Below are positions 12,228-22,479 of a stretch of DNA of 64,000 nt, piece after piece. The position numbers were made by a program, and so were the translations under genes. Numbering within the stretch: position 1 is the stretch's first letter; the number at the start of each line of letters is the position of its first letter. Under the pieces are notes generated by a model, which was not told the DNA's origin, did no database searches, and saw only the letters and a list, made by a program, of their open reading frames with translations. The DNA is taken from assembly GCA_001600615.1 (NCBI GenBank), contig BCKK01000011.1, positions 248,001 through 312,000 of the forward strand. Direction: 5' to 3'. The stretch comes from Dioszegia crocea (lineage: Eukaryota > Basidiomycota > Tremellomycetes > Tremellales > Bulleribasidiaceae).

Positions 12228-14329
12228 TCAGAACATCCCAATGAACCCTCCCGCAGCCTCTTCTTCCTCTTCCCTGCCCACTCCCATCGCCCGCTGTGCC
12301 TCCCTCTCTTCCTCCCAATCAATCCCCTCGCCTCTTTCCATCGTGCGGAGGTAATACTTGCGCGCAACCTCATTCAGACCTTGAGGCAAAATCAACTCGG
12401 CCTCCTCTGCCACTACAGGCGTAGCCGCCGCGTCCTCATCACCTTCAACCTCGATCGCCTCGGGTCCAGATGCTGGCGCCGGAGCAGCCGCATTGAGTTC
12501 TCCAACTAACACTCTCATAGCCCTCTCGCGTCGCCTGATAGTCCTCGTCCGCATTGCCTCAAATTCAGGGATGAGGGTGATGAACCATAATCCGATGGGA
12601 AGGAGGAATTGGGTTATGATTCGTGAAGGAAGACGAGCGGGTTGAGAGGGTGTACGGGCTAGCTCGACTTGGCGCGTGGGGTTGACACTATCGCTAATTA
12701 AGCGAAGTTGGGTTGCATCGGTCGAGAGGTGCACGAGGGGAATTGCGAGGTGTGGCGCAAGTCGTGTTCGAGATGGAGAGGGAATGGCTTGGTGAGTGAC
12801 GTTGGGGGGATTGAAACCCTCATGTCCTGGCATAGCTGCTCCAGCCGGTCCGGTTCCAGGACCCGCTTCGGCCAGCGGGACAGGAGGCGGACGTGGCCGT
12901 TCGCGATTGTACCGCTGCCACCCATCTGCAAGCCACCACCCTGTTGCTGCGCCACCTAAGATCCAGAGCCGACCATCTGACCAGGGCATACCCTGCGTCA
13001 TCATCCACAACATCGCAATAAGCTTGAATGCCATGAAGAACATGTGGTTTAGGACCGGCATGGGGATCCGGGGCAGGCGCGCGAGGGCCGAGCGGAAAGT
13101 TGGTCGAGGAAGGGGTAAGGATGTGGTAGGTGTTGGTGTGGGGCGATCGGGAGTGGAAGAGGTAGGTGCAGGGAGAAAGGGGTAGAGGAGTGGTAAGAGG
13201 GATGTAATATTCAGATACACTCGGAAGTGGATCAGCTGGGTGGCGGTCAGGAAATCGAGTCGGGGCAGGTTTAGTTGATGTACAATATGACTGAACATTA
13301 GCGATGTAAGGATATAGAGACTGAAATCACTCACTCTATCTCTACCTCTACCATCTGACCATCTGGCGAATCCGACCAAGGTCTACCGACCCGCCCCAGC
13401 CATATCCTCCGAATGTCCTCTTCGATGGCCTGGCGGGACGATGCCTCCCAGACCTTTCGTATATCCGCTTCATCATCCGCTTCAAAAGCCTGCTCCCAGT
13501 CTACCCAAGCAGCCCTCTCTTCAACTGGCCGAGCATCGACAATGGTGCGCATGACCGACATGATAGCTTCTCTCGCAACAGCCGCATTGACAACTGGTGG
13601 TGGAATCATATCGCCCCACTTTAGGGGTTCTCGGCCGAGTAGACAGAAGAGGTGATGACGAGCTGTGAAGAGGAGGTAGTGGATACTGTCCAGAAGAGCT
13701 TGGGACTCAGGGTGAGACTGGGATCGCTGGATTGTAGGTGGGTGTACAATCGTAGGTGGAGGGACGGCAGCTTCGGGCATCGCGGGCGCCTGGGGGAAGT
13801 AGCCAGAGGCCAGATGAGGTACGGCAGGAGTACCACCTAATCGCCTCGCGACTAGATGTAGAGTGTAGACTGAATCGACATTGCGAGACTACTATCAGCC
13901 TCCAGCAGGTGCGATATGGCTTAGCAGACTCACATTCGCCACAACATCCCCTATGACCTCTTCATCCCGTACTATCCGGCCCTGCCATACGATCCGCATC
14001 CCCTCCCTAATCCAGAATGCCCCCTCTCCATACTGACCATCTGCGATCCCATCCTTGAGCTCTCGGACGGTCGTACTGCGGTGTACCGGTATACCCTCCT
14101 TTGTGCCCGATACGCCATTCTCAAATGGTGTCCGGATATCTATACGGATCACATCGCCGTCTCGCGGTAAACGTCGCCGGCGTAGAGAAGAGCCAGAGGG
14201 GCTTGTATCGCGGTATGGCTCGGCCGGCTGGGTGGGCTGATGATGTCTGTGTAGCGAAGGGAAAGAGGGAGATGCCGGATCGGGATGGGAGGAGGGGGCG
14301 TCTGTTTGGTGTGGGAGGTCGTTTTGCAT
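12228..14329 (-). CDS. Ubiquitin-like-domain membrane protein, HERPUD1/Usa1-like (ERAD)
   Basis: A disordered Pro/Ser-rich start leads into a ubiquitin-like fold: IRIDIRTPF, then STTVRELKDGI, then GMRIVWQGRIVRDEE and YTLHLVARRLGG, the last two being the GkiL-kD and TLHLV blocks of HERP-type ubiquitin-like domains. A large middle part has two hydrophobic stretches, around FFMAFKLIAMLWMM and FLLPIGLWFITLIP, consistent with ER membrane insertion, and the tail is acidic and faces the cytosol in related proteins. Two introns (near 13275-13330 and 13865-13935) splice in frame. HERP and Usa1 scaffold the Hrd1 ligase complex in ER-associated degradation. A Dsc3-type Golgi ligase subunit is the alternative, since it also has a ubiquitin-like domain plus membrane segments. 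Confidence 0.6.
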
Positions 14330-14633
14330 GATTGAAAAGCCTGGGCTGAGCGGCCTGAAGAGAGACCACGTCCTCGTGGTTCTTGGGAAGCAGGGCTATG
14401 GTATTCGAGTGGCTTGTTATACAGAGATGTGATGCTAGGTAAACCCCTTGGCACCGGTCCCGACCTCCACGCAGCAATCGGTGATTGCCGGAGATGTCAG
14501 GGGTCCTTTACGTAACGTTGCTCTTGGGTAAACAAACGCGATTGCTTTCTCTTCGCCTCGCACCAGAACCTCTGATCTCCAGTCCACAAGGAAGCCATAG
14601 CTGATAGGACGCTCACGCTCCGACTGAGGCAGA
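14330..14633. promoter_or_regulatory. Compact divergent promoter
   Basis: About 300 bases shared by the HERPUD1-like gene (-) and the coiled-coil gene (+). An open frame crosses it on the minus strand but is a shadow of the coiled-coil exon. No TATA box is evident. Confidence 0.3.
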
Positions 14634-16819
14634 ATGGACACCTCAGTAGCCTCCTCATCTAATGACTCGCTGTCTTCCCTCAACTCGCAATTGTTGACCA
14701 ACGGATGGGCGAAACGACCACTCAACCTTGACGCCCTGTCGGAGCGGGACCTTGGCGATGTCATCTCTGTCTTTTTCGAGCTACTAGGAGCTTCAATAGT
14801 ACGCTACGCTTCATGCACCGAACTTTGAACCACAGCTTACATCGTAGACCAATATCGAGAATCTTGACGCGGTGACAGCGCGTCATCGAACTTTGCAATA
14901 TGAGTTCGAACGCATCCAGAAAGCCCTGTCTACCTCGCGGGCTGCGCAGAGACGGGCGGAGCTTGAAGCTGCCGGATGGAGATGCAGGGTGCAAGGACTT
15001 GAAAAGAAGGTAGAGATGGAAGAGAGCAAGTTTCGAGAGATGAGAGAAGAGGCGAGCAGGGGGAGGAAGGCATTGGAAGGTGTCAGGGTTGCAGCTGGGG
15101 TGAGTCCGTCGTGCCTTTCAAATTGGCCTTGCTTACACCACAGCACGATGCCAAAAAGCTTCAACTCAAGCTTGATCAGGCAAATGCAAAGCTTGTGAAG
15201 CTTGCGCATGATTCTGCGCTGTTGACGAAATCGTCAGGCATGATTGTGCTGAATTCAATACCGCAGTCTCGGTCTCAGCCCATGGTGGTATGTCTTCTGT
15301 CCACCGTATCAGTATCAGCTGACGGACAGATCGGTCAAGATCCCTTCCTGGAGCAGTCTCTCCTGGAACTGGCTGAAATTCGACAAGGCTTGGAGGAAGA
15401 GACAGAAGCTTTCAGACACGTTGTGGTATCTACCGGGAATCTACTACGGGAGGCTCTAGCTGTCGCATCTGGCAGTGAGGTATGTTGACACCTTCGTCTT
15501 CATAGCTCCAGCACTGACCGTCAGACACCTCAACGACTACATCATGCCCAATTCTTTACAACATCGCCCAGACCATCATCTTCATCGCAATCCGCCCCAT
15601 CTATATCCCATCCCCAAATCGCAGCAGACAGACTTCAATCCCTCATCACCACTCTTCGATCCAAGCTCGAAGCGAAGATCATTCGGATACCAGTCGATGA
15701 GGGGATGATGCCTCTAGATCCTGAAGAACAGGAGGCGCAGGCCCGGGCTGAGCGGGAGAAGGAGAAGGAAAGCCAAGATCTGCTAGATCGAGTGAAGGAT
15801 CTGGAGATTGAGGTCGAATGTACGCGAGCCAGAGAAGAAGAGGCGAAGCGGAGTTTGGATGAGTATGTCAAGGCGCAAATGCAGGAAACGTACGTCTTTA
15901 CTTCGTGGTATGGGTGAAATATTTGCTGATGGTCAGAATGGATAAAGCGTCTGAGCGAGAGAATGATACGGGTGATTTACTGGAGATCATGCGTGAGAGG
16001 GAGAAGCTAGAGGATGAGCGTAGGAAGATGGTCGAGGCTATGGGAAAGCTGAATAAGGAGAAGAGGGTGTTTGAGGTGAGTTCTAGAAGCAAGCCGTGGA
16101 TAGGACATAAGCTGATAACTCAGCGCGAACGACTGGCATTCCAAGATGAACGACGTCGAGTAGACGTTGACGACGTTCTTGCTCAACTACCAACTACTCC
16201 TCCGGCTGGCTCATCGTCGGGCTTGACCTTGTCTGACCTGGCCGCAACATCGTTCACATCCTCACTAACAACGGACAGCGGAGAATCCAACTCCTCGACT
16301 GGCTCTCATTCCCTCCCTATCGAGACACACACTCAACCTATTTGGCATCTACATCAACCCCACTCCCCATCCCCCCTCTCTCCACATAAGCCCCGAACGC
16401 CCAAAGCGCACATTGCCAAGACAAAACGCACAAAAACACCGCTGTCCCGGCTTGTGCTTGAGAAAGCTGTCAGGCGGAGAAGTCAGGGAACCGCCATGGA
16501 GCCATCAGCTGCCGCAGGATCAGAAAGAGAAGCGCTTGGAGAAGGGAGCAAGCGCCTGAATGCCTCGGTTGCGTTGCCGGCCGATAGGAAAGAGGGCGAA
16601 GTGAGGGGGTCTAAAGGGAAAGAAAGGGCGATGAGCGATAGAGATCGTTTGATGTCGTCCACGAGGGCGTCGGAGATGAAGAAGCTAGGCGGGTCGACGG
16701 GACAGCAAGCACCCGGTATGGGTTTGGGGTTGTCGCAGAGGAGAGTACAGGGTATTTTGGGCAAATCTGAGGGACAGGGAGCGTCGAGATCTAGTAAAGG
16801 GAAAGCTGTATGGCGGTAG
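14634..16819 (+). CDS. Long coiled-coil protein, afadin/alpha-actinin-binding (ADIP/SSX2IP)-like
   Basis: The first exon (LNSQLLTNGWAKRPLNLDAL) resembles the opening helix of the ADIP domain, found in SSX2IP and related fungal proteins that act at centrosomes or spindle pole bodies. Long heptad-rich helices follow: TARHRTLQYEFERIQKALS, a run through KKLQLKLDQANAKLVKLAHD, then QDPFLEQSLLELAEIRQGL, and a highly charged EREKEKESQDLLDRVKDLE coiled coil. The C-terminal third is disordered, Ser/Pro/Thr-rich and basic. Six short introns (first donor near 14799, last acceptor near 16121) all join in frame. Length is about 620 residues. The coiled-coil nature is certain; the ADIP identity is a judgement from the N-terminal pattern. 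Confidence 0.6.
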
Positions 16820-17080
16820 AGCGGCCCTGAAGAGTGAAAGCTAGCGGGCCATAAATAAGCCTTGCAGGCATCTATATAATTGTTGTCCGACTCATGAATC
16901 ACGGGAGCGGCACGCATGACTTCAGGAGCAAGACGGCGCCTACCTGCCCCGTCCAAAAGTGCCACATTGTCACATTCCTCACCGGCGCGTCCGAACGACC
17001 GAGTACGTCATCCAACTGTCACCCTTCGCAACATCCATCATCCCTCCTGCTGATATATCATATACCCTACAGTCAACAAG

Positions 17081-18622
17081 ATGGCAGACCAAGCCCAGAA
17101 AGAGTGAGTGTGGCTGTACTCTGAAGTGATCAGATGATGTGTTGGAAAACCACGTCTGACAGCTCGCCCCGCATCAGACATTGGCATGGGCTTGGATCTG
17201 CCTTTGGGTTTGGGTCTGATCATGATCAAACCGCAGTGACTGATATCGAGTAGCCAACCTAGCACCTTCACCCCTATTCATCCGTTCAAGATGGACGACC
17301 CGAGGTCGTGGGGTCATGCTATCGGTATGTTTTCTGTAATCAAAGTTGGGTTCCCCCGCTGATGATTCCAAAGGCATGATGGACTGGGACAAGTAGGTCC
17401 GAATGTCACCCTCAGGCTTACATTGTGCGGCTACGAGACAGTGTGCTAATGTCTCAGCGACAAGATTGTCTTCTCCAAGAGGTCTCTTCTAGAATTCCTG
17501 AAGTGGGTCTTGCGCTATCAGTGTTTGGCTTTCCCCGCTCATGCCTTCAGGTCTATGCAGGTCACGGTCAACACAAACTTCAGCGAGGTCCAGAAACTGC
17601 CTAGTGAGCTAGTTCGATTACGTTCCAGATGGTGGCGGACACTAGCTAACGTATCAGAATACGCATCTTTCGGCAAGCTATCTAAACAAGCGACCGAAGC
17701 CGCCGTCGCTGATCTCGTCGAGGTAGGTTTCACCCTATTTGAACCTCTCTTCTCCACAGAAGAATTTCACCACTGACTCAACAGGCCGAGATCAACGACC
17801 CCACCACCGACTCCACAGCGCACCCCTCCAAATCCACCGTGCCCCGCGGAACAGGCTCGGCCGGACTCAAGCCCTCGCGCAAAGTTGTCGACCCTCCAGG
17901 GGGCAAGCAGTCGCTCAAGATTTACGGCGAAGAGTACGAAGAGGAGGATGCGCTCTCTTTGGCGCCGGCAAGGGATGGGCGTGGGGTTGATGTGGCGATT
18001 GAGCATCTGGAGAGGGTCAAGTTGCATGTTGAGCCGGTCGTTGATGGTGGCGCACAGATTGAGGATGAGTGAGTTGCGTCCACCAAGCCCATATCCGCAG
18101 TCTCAGGTGTACCCAATGCTGCGTAGCAAGTCTGGCGGGAAGCGGCAAAGGGGAATGACAAGGCTGCGCCTTGCCTGACTGATACATTTCTACACCACTC
18201 CTCCTCTTTCTTCACTCTTTCTTCCCCGTATCAATGCCTGATCACTGACTCTTCAGGCCGTCCGAAGAATCTAGGTCCTCAAACCCGCCGCCCAACTTCC
18301 GCCCAACCAGGAAAGTCCGCGAGGGTAAGTTGAGCCAGGCTGCCGATACCCCAGATACGGCCCGCTGATGATGTAGGACCGGGAGGTAAATCAACCATGG
18401 GCCAAGCCCGTAAGTATCCCTATGCCTTGACTCACAGTATTTAGCGCTGATCTTCAGTCTTTGGCGGATACGAGAATGAGACTGAGGAAGATCGGGAGGA
18501 GTCCAGGGCCAGCGCAGGCAAGAAGAAGCAGCAGCCGCAGTCTGTGAGTTGAGACAAACCACTGGTGATCCAAAACATGAACTCCAGCTGATGCAAAGCA
18601 GGGCGGCGGGAACCTGTGGTAG
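17081..18622 (+). CDS. SPIRAL1/JPT(HN1)-like putative microtubule-associated protein
   Basis: Assembled from about ten short exons, all joined in frame from the ATG at 17081 to TAG at 18620-18622. The N-terminal half (SWGHAIGMMDWDNDKIVF, then KYASFGKLSKQATEAAVADL) matches nothing I know. The C-terminal half has two related boxes: SRKVVDPPGGKQSLKIYG and TRKVREGPGGKSTMGQALFG. Both follow the basic-K-V-x(2-3)-P-G-G-K-S pattern that defines SPIRAL1 in plants and JPT/HN1 in animals, families that bind microtubules. An acidic linker separates them. The C-terminus is KKKQQPQSGGGNLW. The boxes are seen directly; the microtubule role is inference. Confidence 0.5.
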
Positions 18623-19249
18623 TCCTTCCTGAACTCTTATGTGAAGATCAACCAAACTACACGTCATGCATATACATGCGTGCTGACGTCGATTCCGCCT
18701 GTTCTACCCATGACCAGCGGCCTGTGCAGACTCACATCCGCGGATTTCAAGCGGCCAGAAGGCAAGAAGATGGTGAAAGGGCATGGGGCAAGGCTCGCCG
18801 TGCAAGAGATCTTTTGTGATGATAGTCTCCTACGCGTCTCAGCTGACCCCCGGAGTCGAGCTTCTGATAAGCCGTCCGGCCTAGAAAAGCCCCCGAAATT
18901 CGCTTCTCAGTGGCTCGGCGAGAACTCGGCCGGCCGGGTGGTCTTCGAACGCGAACGGTTCTTGTCCAGGGGTAGGGGTCCAGACACGTAAGAACATACC
19001 CCGTGTGGAGCGAGATTCAAAGGATGTTCGGGTGAAACCAGTCCTTTGCACGTTCTGAGTCTTCAAAGACCTGACGCCCTCGGTGCATGGGCAGGTATAT
19101 AGGGCAAACTCAAGCCCCCCTGACACTGACAATCCCTCCAACAATCCCCTTTCCACCTCTATCATCTCTTGGCCCAACGTCCAAGTTCCCGACTCCATCT
19201 GCCAGCAAGACACCTACTCTCACCTGCAACAACCCTCTCCTACTTCATC
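18623..19249. other. Intergenic, no gene seen
   Basis: About 630 bases. Short open frames here lack protein character and splice logic. A TATATAGGG element near 19095 lies about 155 bases before the next ATG and may belong to its promoter. Confidence 0.4.
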
Positions 19250-19846
19250 ATGTCAACCGAAGTCGCCAACCCCACGGTATCCACTGAACCCATCGAGGTC
19301 GCTTTCTTCCTCCTTGACCCCATCAACCTCGACGCTTCTTCCCCTCCCGGCATCGTTACCGACCCCGAGAACGAGTACACGCTATCCCTTGGCAAATGGA
19401 TAACGGGAAAGCTATCAAGCGACCTCATGTGGATGATCAATCCTTCCAAACCAGACGGTCCGCTGGTACGGAAGCGCATGAACACTGCGGAGTTTCTGAG
19501 CAATGTCGTCGATTGGTACCACGACTGGCGGTGCGGAGAGGAGGTTGATCCGGAATACGGTTTGGCGCCATTCGTCATCGATGAGGAGAGGACAGCGGTC
19601 CTCACGACACAGCAAGAAGCCAGCGAGATGAACGAGAACCTCGGACGCAGCCGAGGCTTCGAAGATGGCTACGCCTGGACACAACCCGACCAAGCTGCAG
19701 GCCCGTCACAGATCACGCGCGCTTCGCAGCAAGAGCGCAGTGCCCAGTCTCAGCGTCGTGCAGAGTTGCAGATTCCTGATTCGTTGAGCCTGGAGAGGAA
19801 GCCGAAGCTACCGAAGAAACCGAAGCGCAACGAGCGAAAGAGGTGA
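19250..19846 (+). CDS. Unrecognised single-exon protein with basic C-terminus
   Basis: A 198-residue intronless frame from the ATG at 19250; an in-frame codon further upstream at 19169 lies in likely leader. It opens with an acidic/hydrophobic part (EPIEVAFFLLDPINLDASS), then LSLGKWITGKLSSDLMWMIN and a Trp-rich patch (VVDWYHDWRCGEEVDPEYGL). The last 60 residues are Gln/Arg/Ser-rich and end in a strongly basic run (KPKLPKKPKRNERKR) that could be a nuclear localisation or nucleic-acid contact. No family is recognised. Being intronless among intron-rich neighbours is unusual. Confidence 0.6.
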   Translation: MSTEVANPTVSTEPIEVAFFLLDPINLDASSPPGIVTDPENEYTLSLGKWITGKLSSDLMWMINPSKPDGPLVRKRMNTAEFLSNVVDWYHDWRCGEEVDPEYGLAPFVIDEERTAVLTTQQEASEMNENLGRSRGFEDGYAWTQPDQAAGPSQITRASQQERSAQSQRRAELQIPDSLSLERKPKLPKKPKRNERKR

Positions 19847-20112
19847 TCGCTCGTGGCCCAGCTTACCAATCGCACCAGGTAGCTGTTTGTATCTCCATTA
19901 TGCAACGTATTCAGTTTCCCCAGCCAGCTGAGGCAGGAGGTCAAAGCTCATCACGACTCTGACTAGTGAATTCGGGCATGTATGGCGCTGCGATATCAAG
20001 TCTGCCCACTTTCAAGTCTGTTTCTTCTCTCACACCCCATATCTGGAGGTGGTCGTGCTAAATTGACCGAGGCTTCGACATTCATGCCTCGATTCGTAGT
20101 GCATATCCCTGC

Positions 20113-20967
20113 CTACTCAGTCGGACCTGCCCATACCGGCTGCGCCTCCACATCAGTCGTCGGCGGCTGCATCGTTCTATCTCATCAGCACACCGGACGA
20201 AATCTGCGAGAAAGCAGACAAGTCAACTTACGTTGGCGGTTCGACAATAGGTACAAAGTGCAGCGCAATGTACGCCAACCCGACAAAGCCTACGATAGAT
20301 CCGCAGACGTATAGGATGGTGTAATAGCTGATACATGTCAGCTTCATCCCAAGGATATCCGCTGGACGTAGCTGATGAGTTATCGGGCTGGACTCACTTG
20401 AGCATCAGAACACCTAGGAGTAGGTAGACTGGTGAAGAGATCAGCTTTATGCGACCTCAATGAGATGTAATGTAGACAAGCAGCTTACAGACTCCACGGC
20501 CGATGAAAGAATGTATAAAGCTCGCATATTTCTGTACGAGCGCTTTTTGCTCTTCGGTCGGTGTTCGGATTTCTAGCGCGATTGTTACTCCACCCAGACT
20601 GAAGAAGTCAGTTTGTGGGTCGATACGAAGCAGACGTCGAAGCTGGACTCACAGAATCTCATATACGCCAATGATGATACTTGAGAAAGAGTGGTTGATG
20701 AGTGATCCGACACCGCCAGCGACCATAAGTCCGCCTACGGCACTGTATTTGTCAGCTTTAGCCCCTTCGATACGTTGCAAAGCGAATCCCGGAGAGACTC
20801 ACATATTCAACAATCTGTATATTGTCAGCGTACACGCCCTCAGAAGCATCCGAGAGCAGGTAGAGGGGAAGGGGATGGACGGGCGAAGTCAAGTTTGAGA
20901 CTAGGGGAGAAGGGGGAACGTGGACATACCTCAGCAGCTCCGTTGGGTTTTGGCTGATCCTATCCAT
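20113..20967 (-). CDS. Tvp15/COPI-associated four-helix Golgi membrane protein
   Basis: Six or seven small exons join to a protein of about 147 residues with four hydrophobic segments: AVGGLMVAGGVGSLIN, IIIGVYEILLGGVTIALEI, FYLLLGVLMLNYYTILYVC and GSIVGFVGLAYIALHFVP. The short polar N-terminus (DRISQNPTELLRLLNI), the conserved GRGVFYLLLG turn and the size fit the COPI-associated/Tvp15 family, small proteins of the late Golgi. The C-terminus is cytosolic and Pro-rich. Because every exon is short, only the joined product shows the gene clearly; splice sites follow the window's GT-AG and CTGAC pattern. The second exon is only about 13 nt long. Confidence 0.72.
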
Positions 20968-21363
20968 GTTGTCTTATTCACAGGTACGTGGGTAGAAAGA
21001 GCGAGAGGTGGCTTGGCGTGGAAGCAGAGAGGTTGTACAGTGTACAGTGTGAAGGGGGTGAGAAAATGATGGTCCGTTCACTCAAAAGAAGTTGTTGCTC
21101 TAGGTCCTGTTGTGTGGTAGTTCAGCGGTCAGAGTTCTTGCTGGCGGTCTCGAGGTGAAGATTTCAGCTTGATCGAGGTGGAGTAAGGATAAGAGTTGAA
21201 GTGTAGGTTGATTGAATTGCACGGGGTCCTTTGGCCGGCCAATCGCAACTTCCCGACGGAAGCGGTAATTACGTCACCTCCGCATTCCTCAAAATATGGC
21301 CGATAAAGCGATAAGGCTCTCTACAGTATTCACCCTTACTCTACCGATAATAGAACGTCCAAG
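20968..21363. promoter_or_regulatory. Divergent promoter region
   Basis: About 395 bases between the Tvp15-like gene (-) and the racemase (+). It holds a direct repeat of TGTACAG at about 21034-21047. No coding signal and no tRNA could be confirmed. Confidence 0.3.
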
Positions 21364-22176
21364 ATGTCGCTGCGAAGCTCAAAAGACACCTCTCGACCGA
21401 GAATCCTGGTAATCAACCCAAATTCCACCGAGGTAAGCAACGATTTAGACAATAACTGAAATAGGAATTCTCATTGGCTATGGAAAAAGCCATCCAGGTT
21501 GACCCTATCCCGACGGACTTCTACACTGCGCCCAAGTCTACATCTCCAGCATCGATAGAAGGGACTGTCGATAGTATACTGTCTACAGCGGCGGTATTGA
21601 AGGATCTTCAAGGTCGGTTGGGGGAATGGGACGGTGTGAGTCTTTCCCTTCCGCTATCAGACCACAAAACTAATCGACCAGTTCGTCATTGCCTGCTTTT
21701 CTGCACATCCACTAATTGGCGCCCTCCGAGAACTCACCTCCTCACCTACCGTCGGAATCCTCGATGCCCCACTTCTACTGGCATCCCAACTCAGCTCGTC
21801 CGTCGGGATCCTCACTACATCCCCCCGATGGGTCCCTTTGCTCACACACGATCTTCATATCCTACACGCGTCAAGTCTTTGCTCGGCCGGTGTAGTCTCA
21901 TCTGGGATGTCAGTTTTGGATCTGGAACATCTTCCTCGGGCGAAAGTTTTGGAGACACTGGGCAGGATAGCAAAGGAAGAGCTTGTTGAGCGGAGGGGTG
22001 CAAGTGCGATCGTTTTGGGATGCGCGGGGATGGTGGGGTTGAAGGGGGAAGTGGAGAAGGCTTGTGGAGAAGGAGTGAGGGTGATTGATCCTGTTGAGTC
22101 TGGAGTGGAGATCTGTAGGAGTCTTGTGAGGCTGGGATTGAAGACTAGTAAGGTGGGTATGTATGCTTCGTCTTGA
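21364..22176 (+). CDS. Asp/Glu/hydantoin racemase family protein (Dcg1-like)
   Basis: Product of 244 residues from three exons. The N-terminus ILVINPNSTEEFSLAM is the typical opening of the hydantoin/Asp-Glu racemase superfamily, where the NPNS(T) loop binds the substrate. The two catalytic cysteines expected of the family are visible in FVIACFSAHPLIGALRE and in IVLGCAGM. S. cerevisiae Dcg1 belongs to this group and is linked to nitrogen (allantoin) metabolism. The first intron is only 32 bases (21433-21464); without removing it a TGA interrupts the frame, so it must be spliced. The second is 46 bases. Together the exons give a whole number of codons. Confidence 0.85.
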
Positions 22177-22479
22177 GTTGGATATGTATCGGTTCGTGGA
22201 TTCTTCACTTGGGTCTCTGGGAAGGCTATGGGCATAGGTGTAGACGACATGCGGCTGGGACGCGGCTCAACAATCATCTCGAGCTCAAATAGGTCTACAC
22301 GTAGGCTGGAGGGGATGCTGTCCCAGCCCAGCAACCTCAGTCTGGAGGAGGATGGCTCTTTTGCACTCAACTTGCTCACGCTCACTAGCTGCATGTACCT
22401 CCTATGCATTAACTTCCTGCCTAACTTCCTACAAAATGCTTCCAAATTGGCACATTCGCTCAAGATGAGTCAAGATGTC

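Noticed and set aside
14435..14764. Minus-strand frame in the divergent promoter
   Set aside because: Shadow of the first exon of the coiled-coil gene.
21105..21180. Possible tRNA (GGTAGTTCAGCGGTCAGAG)
   Set aside because: Resembles a D-arm only; no T-arm and no pairing acceptor stem.
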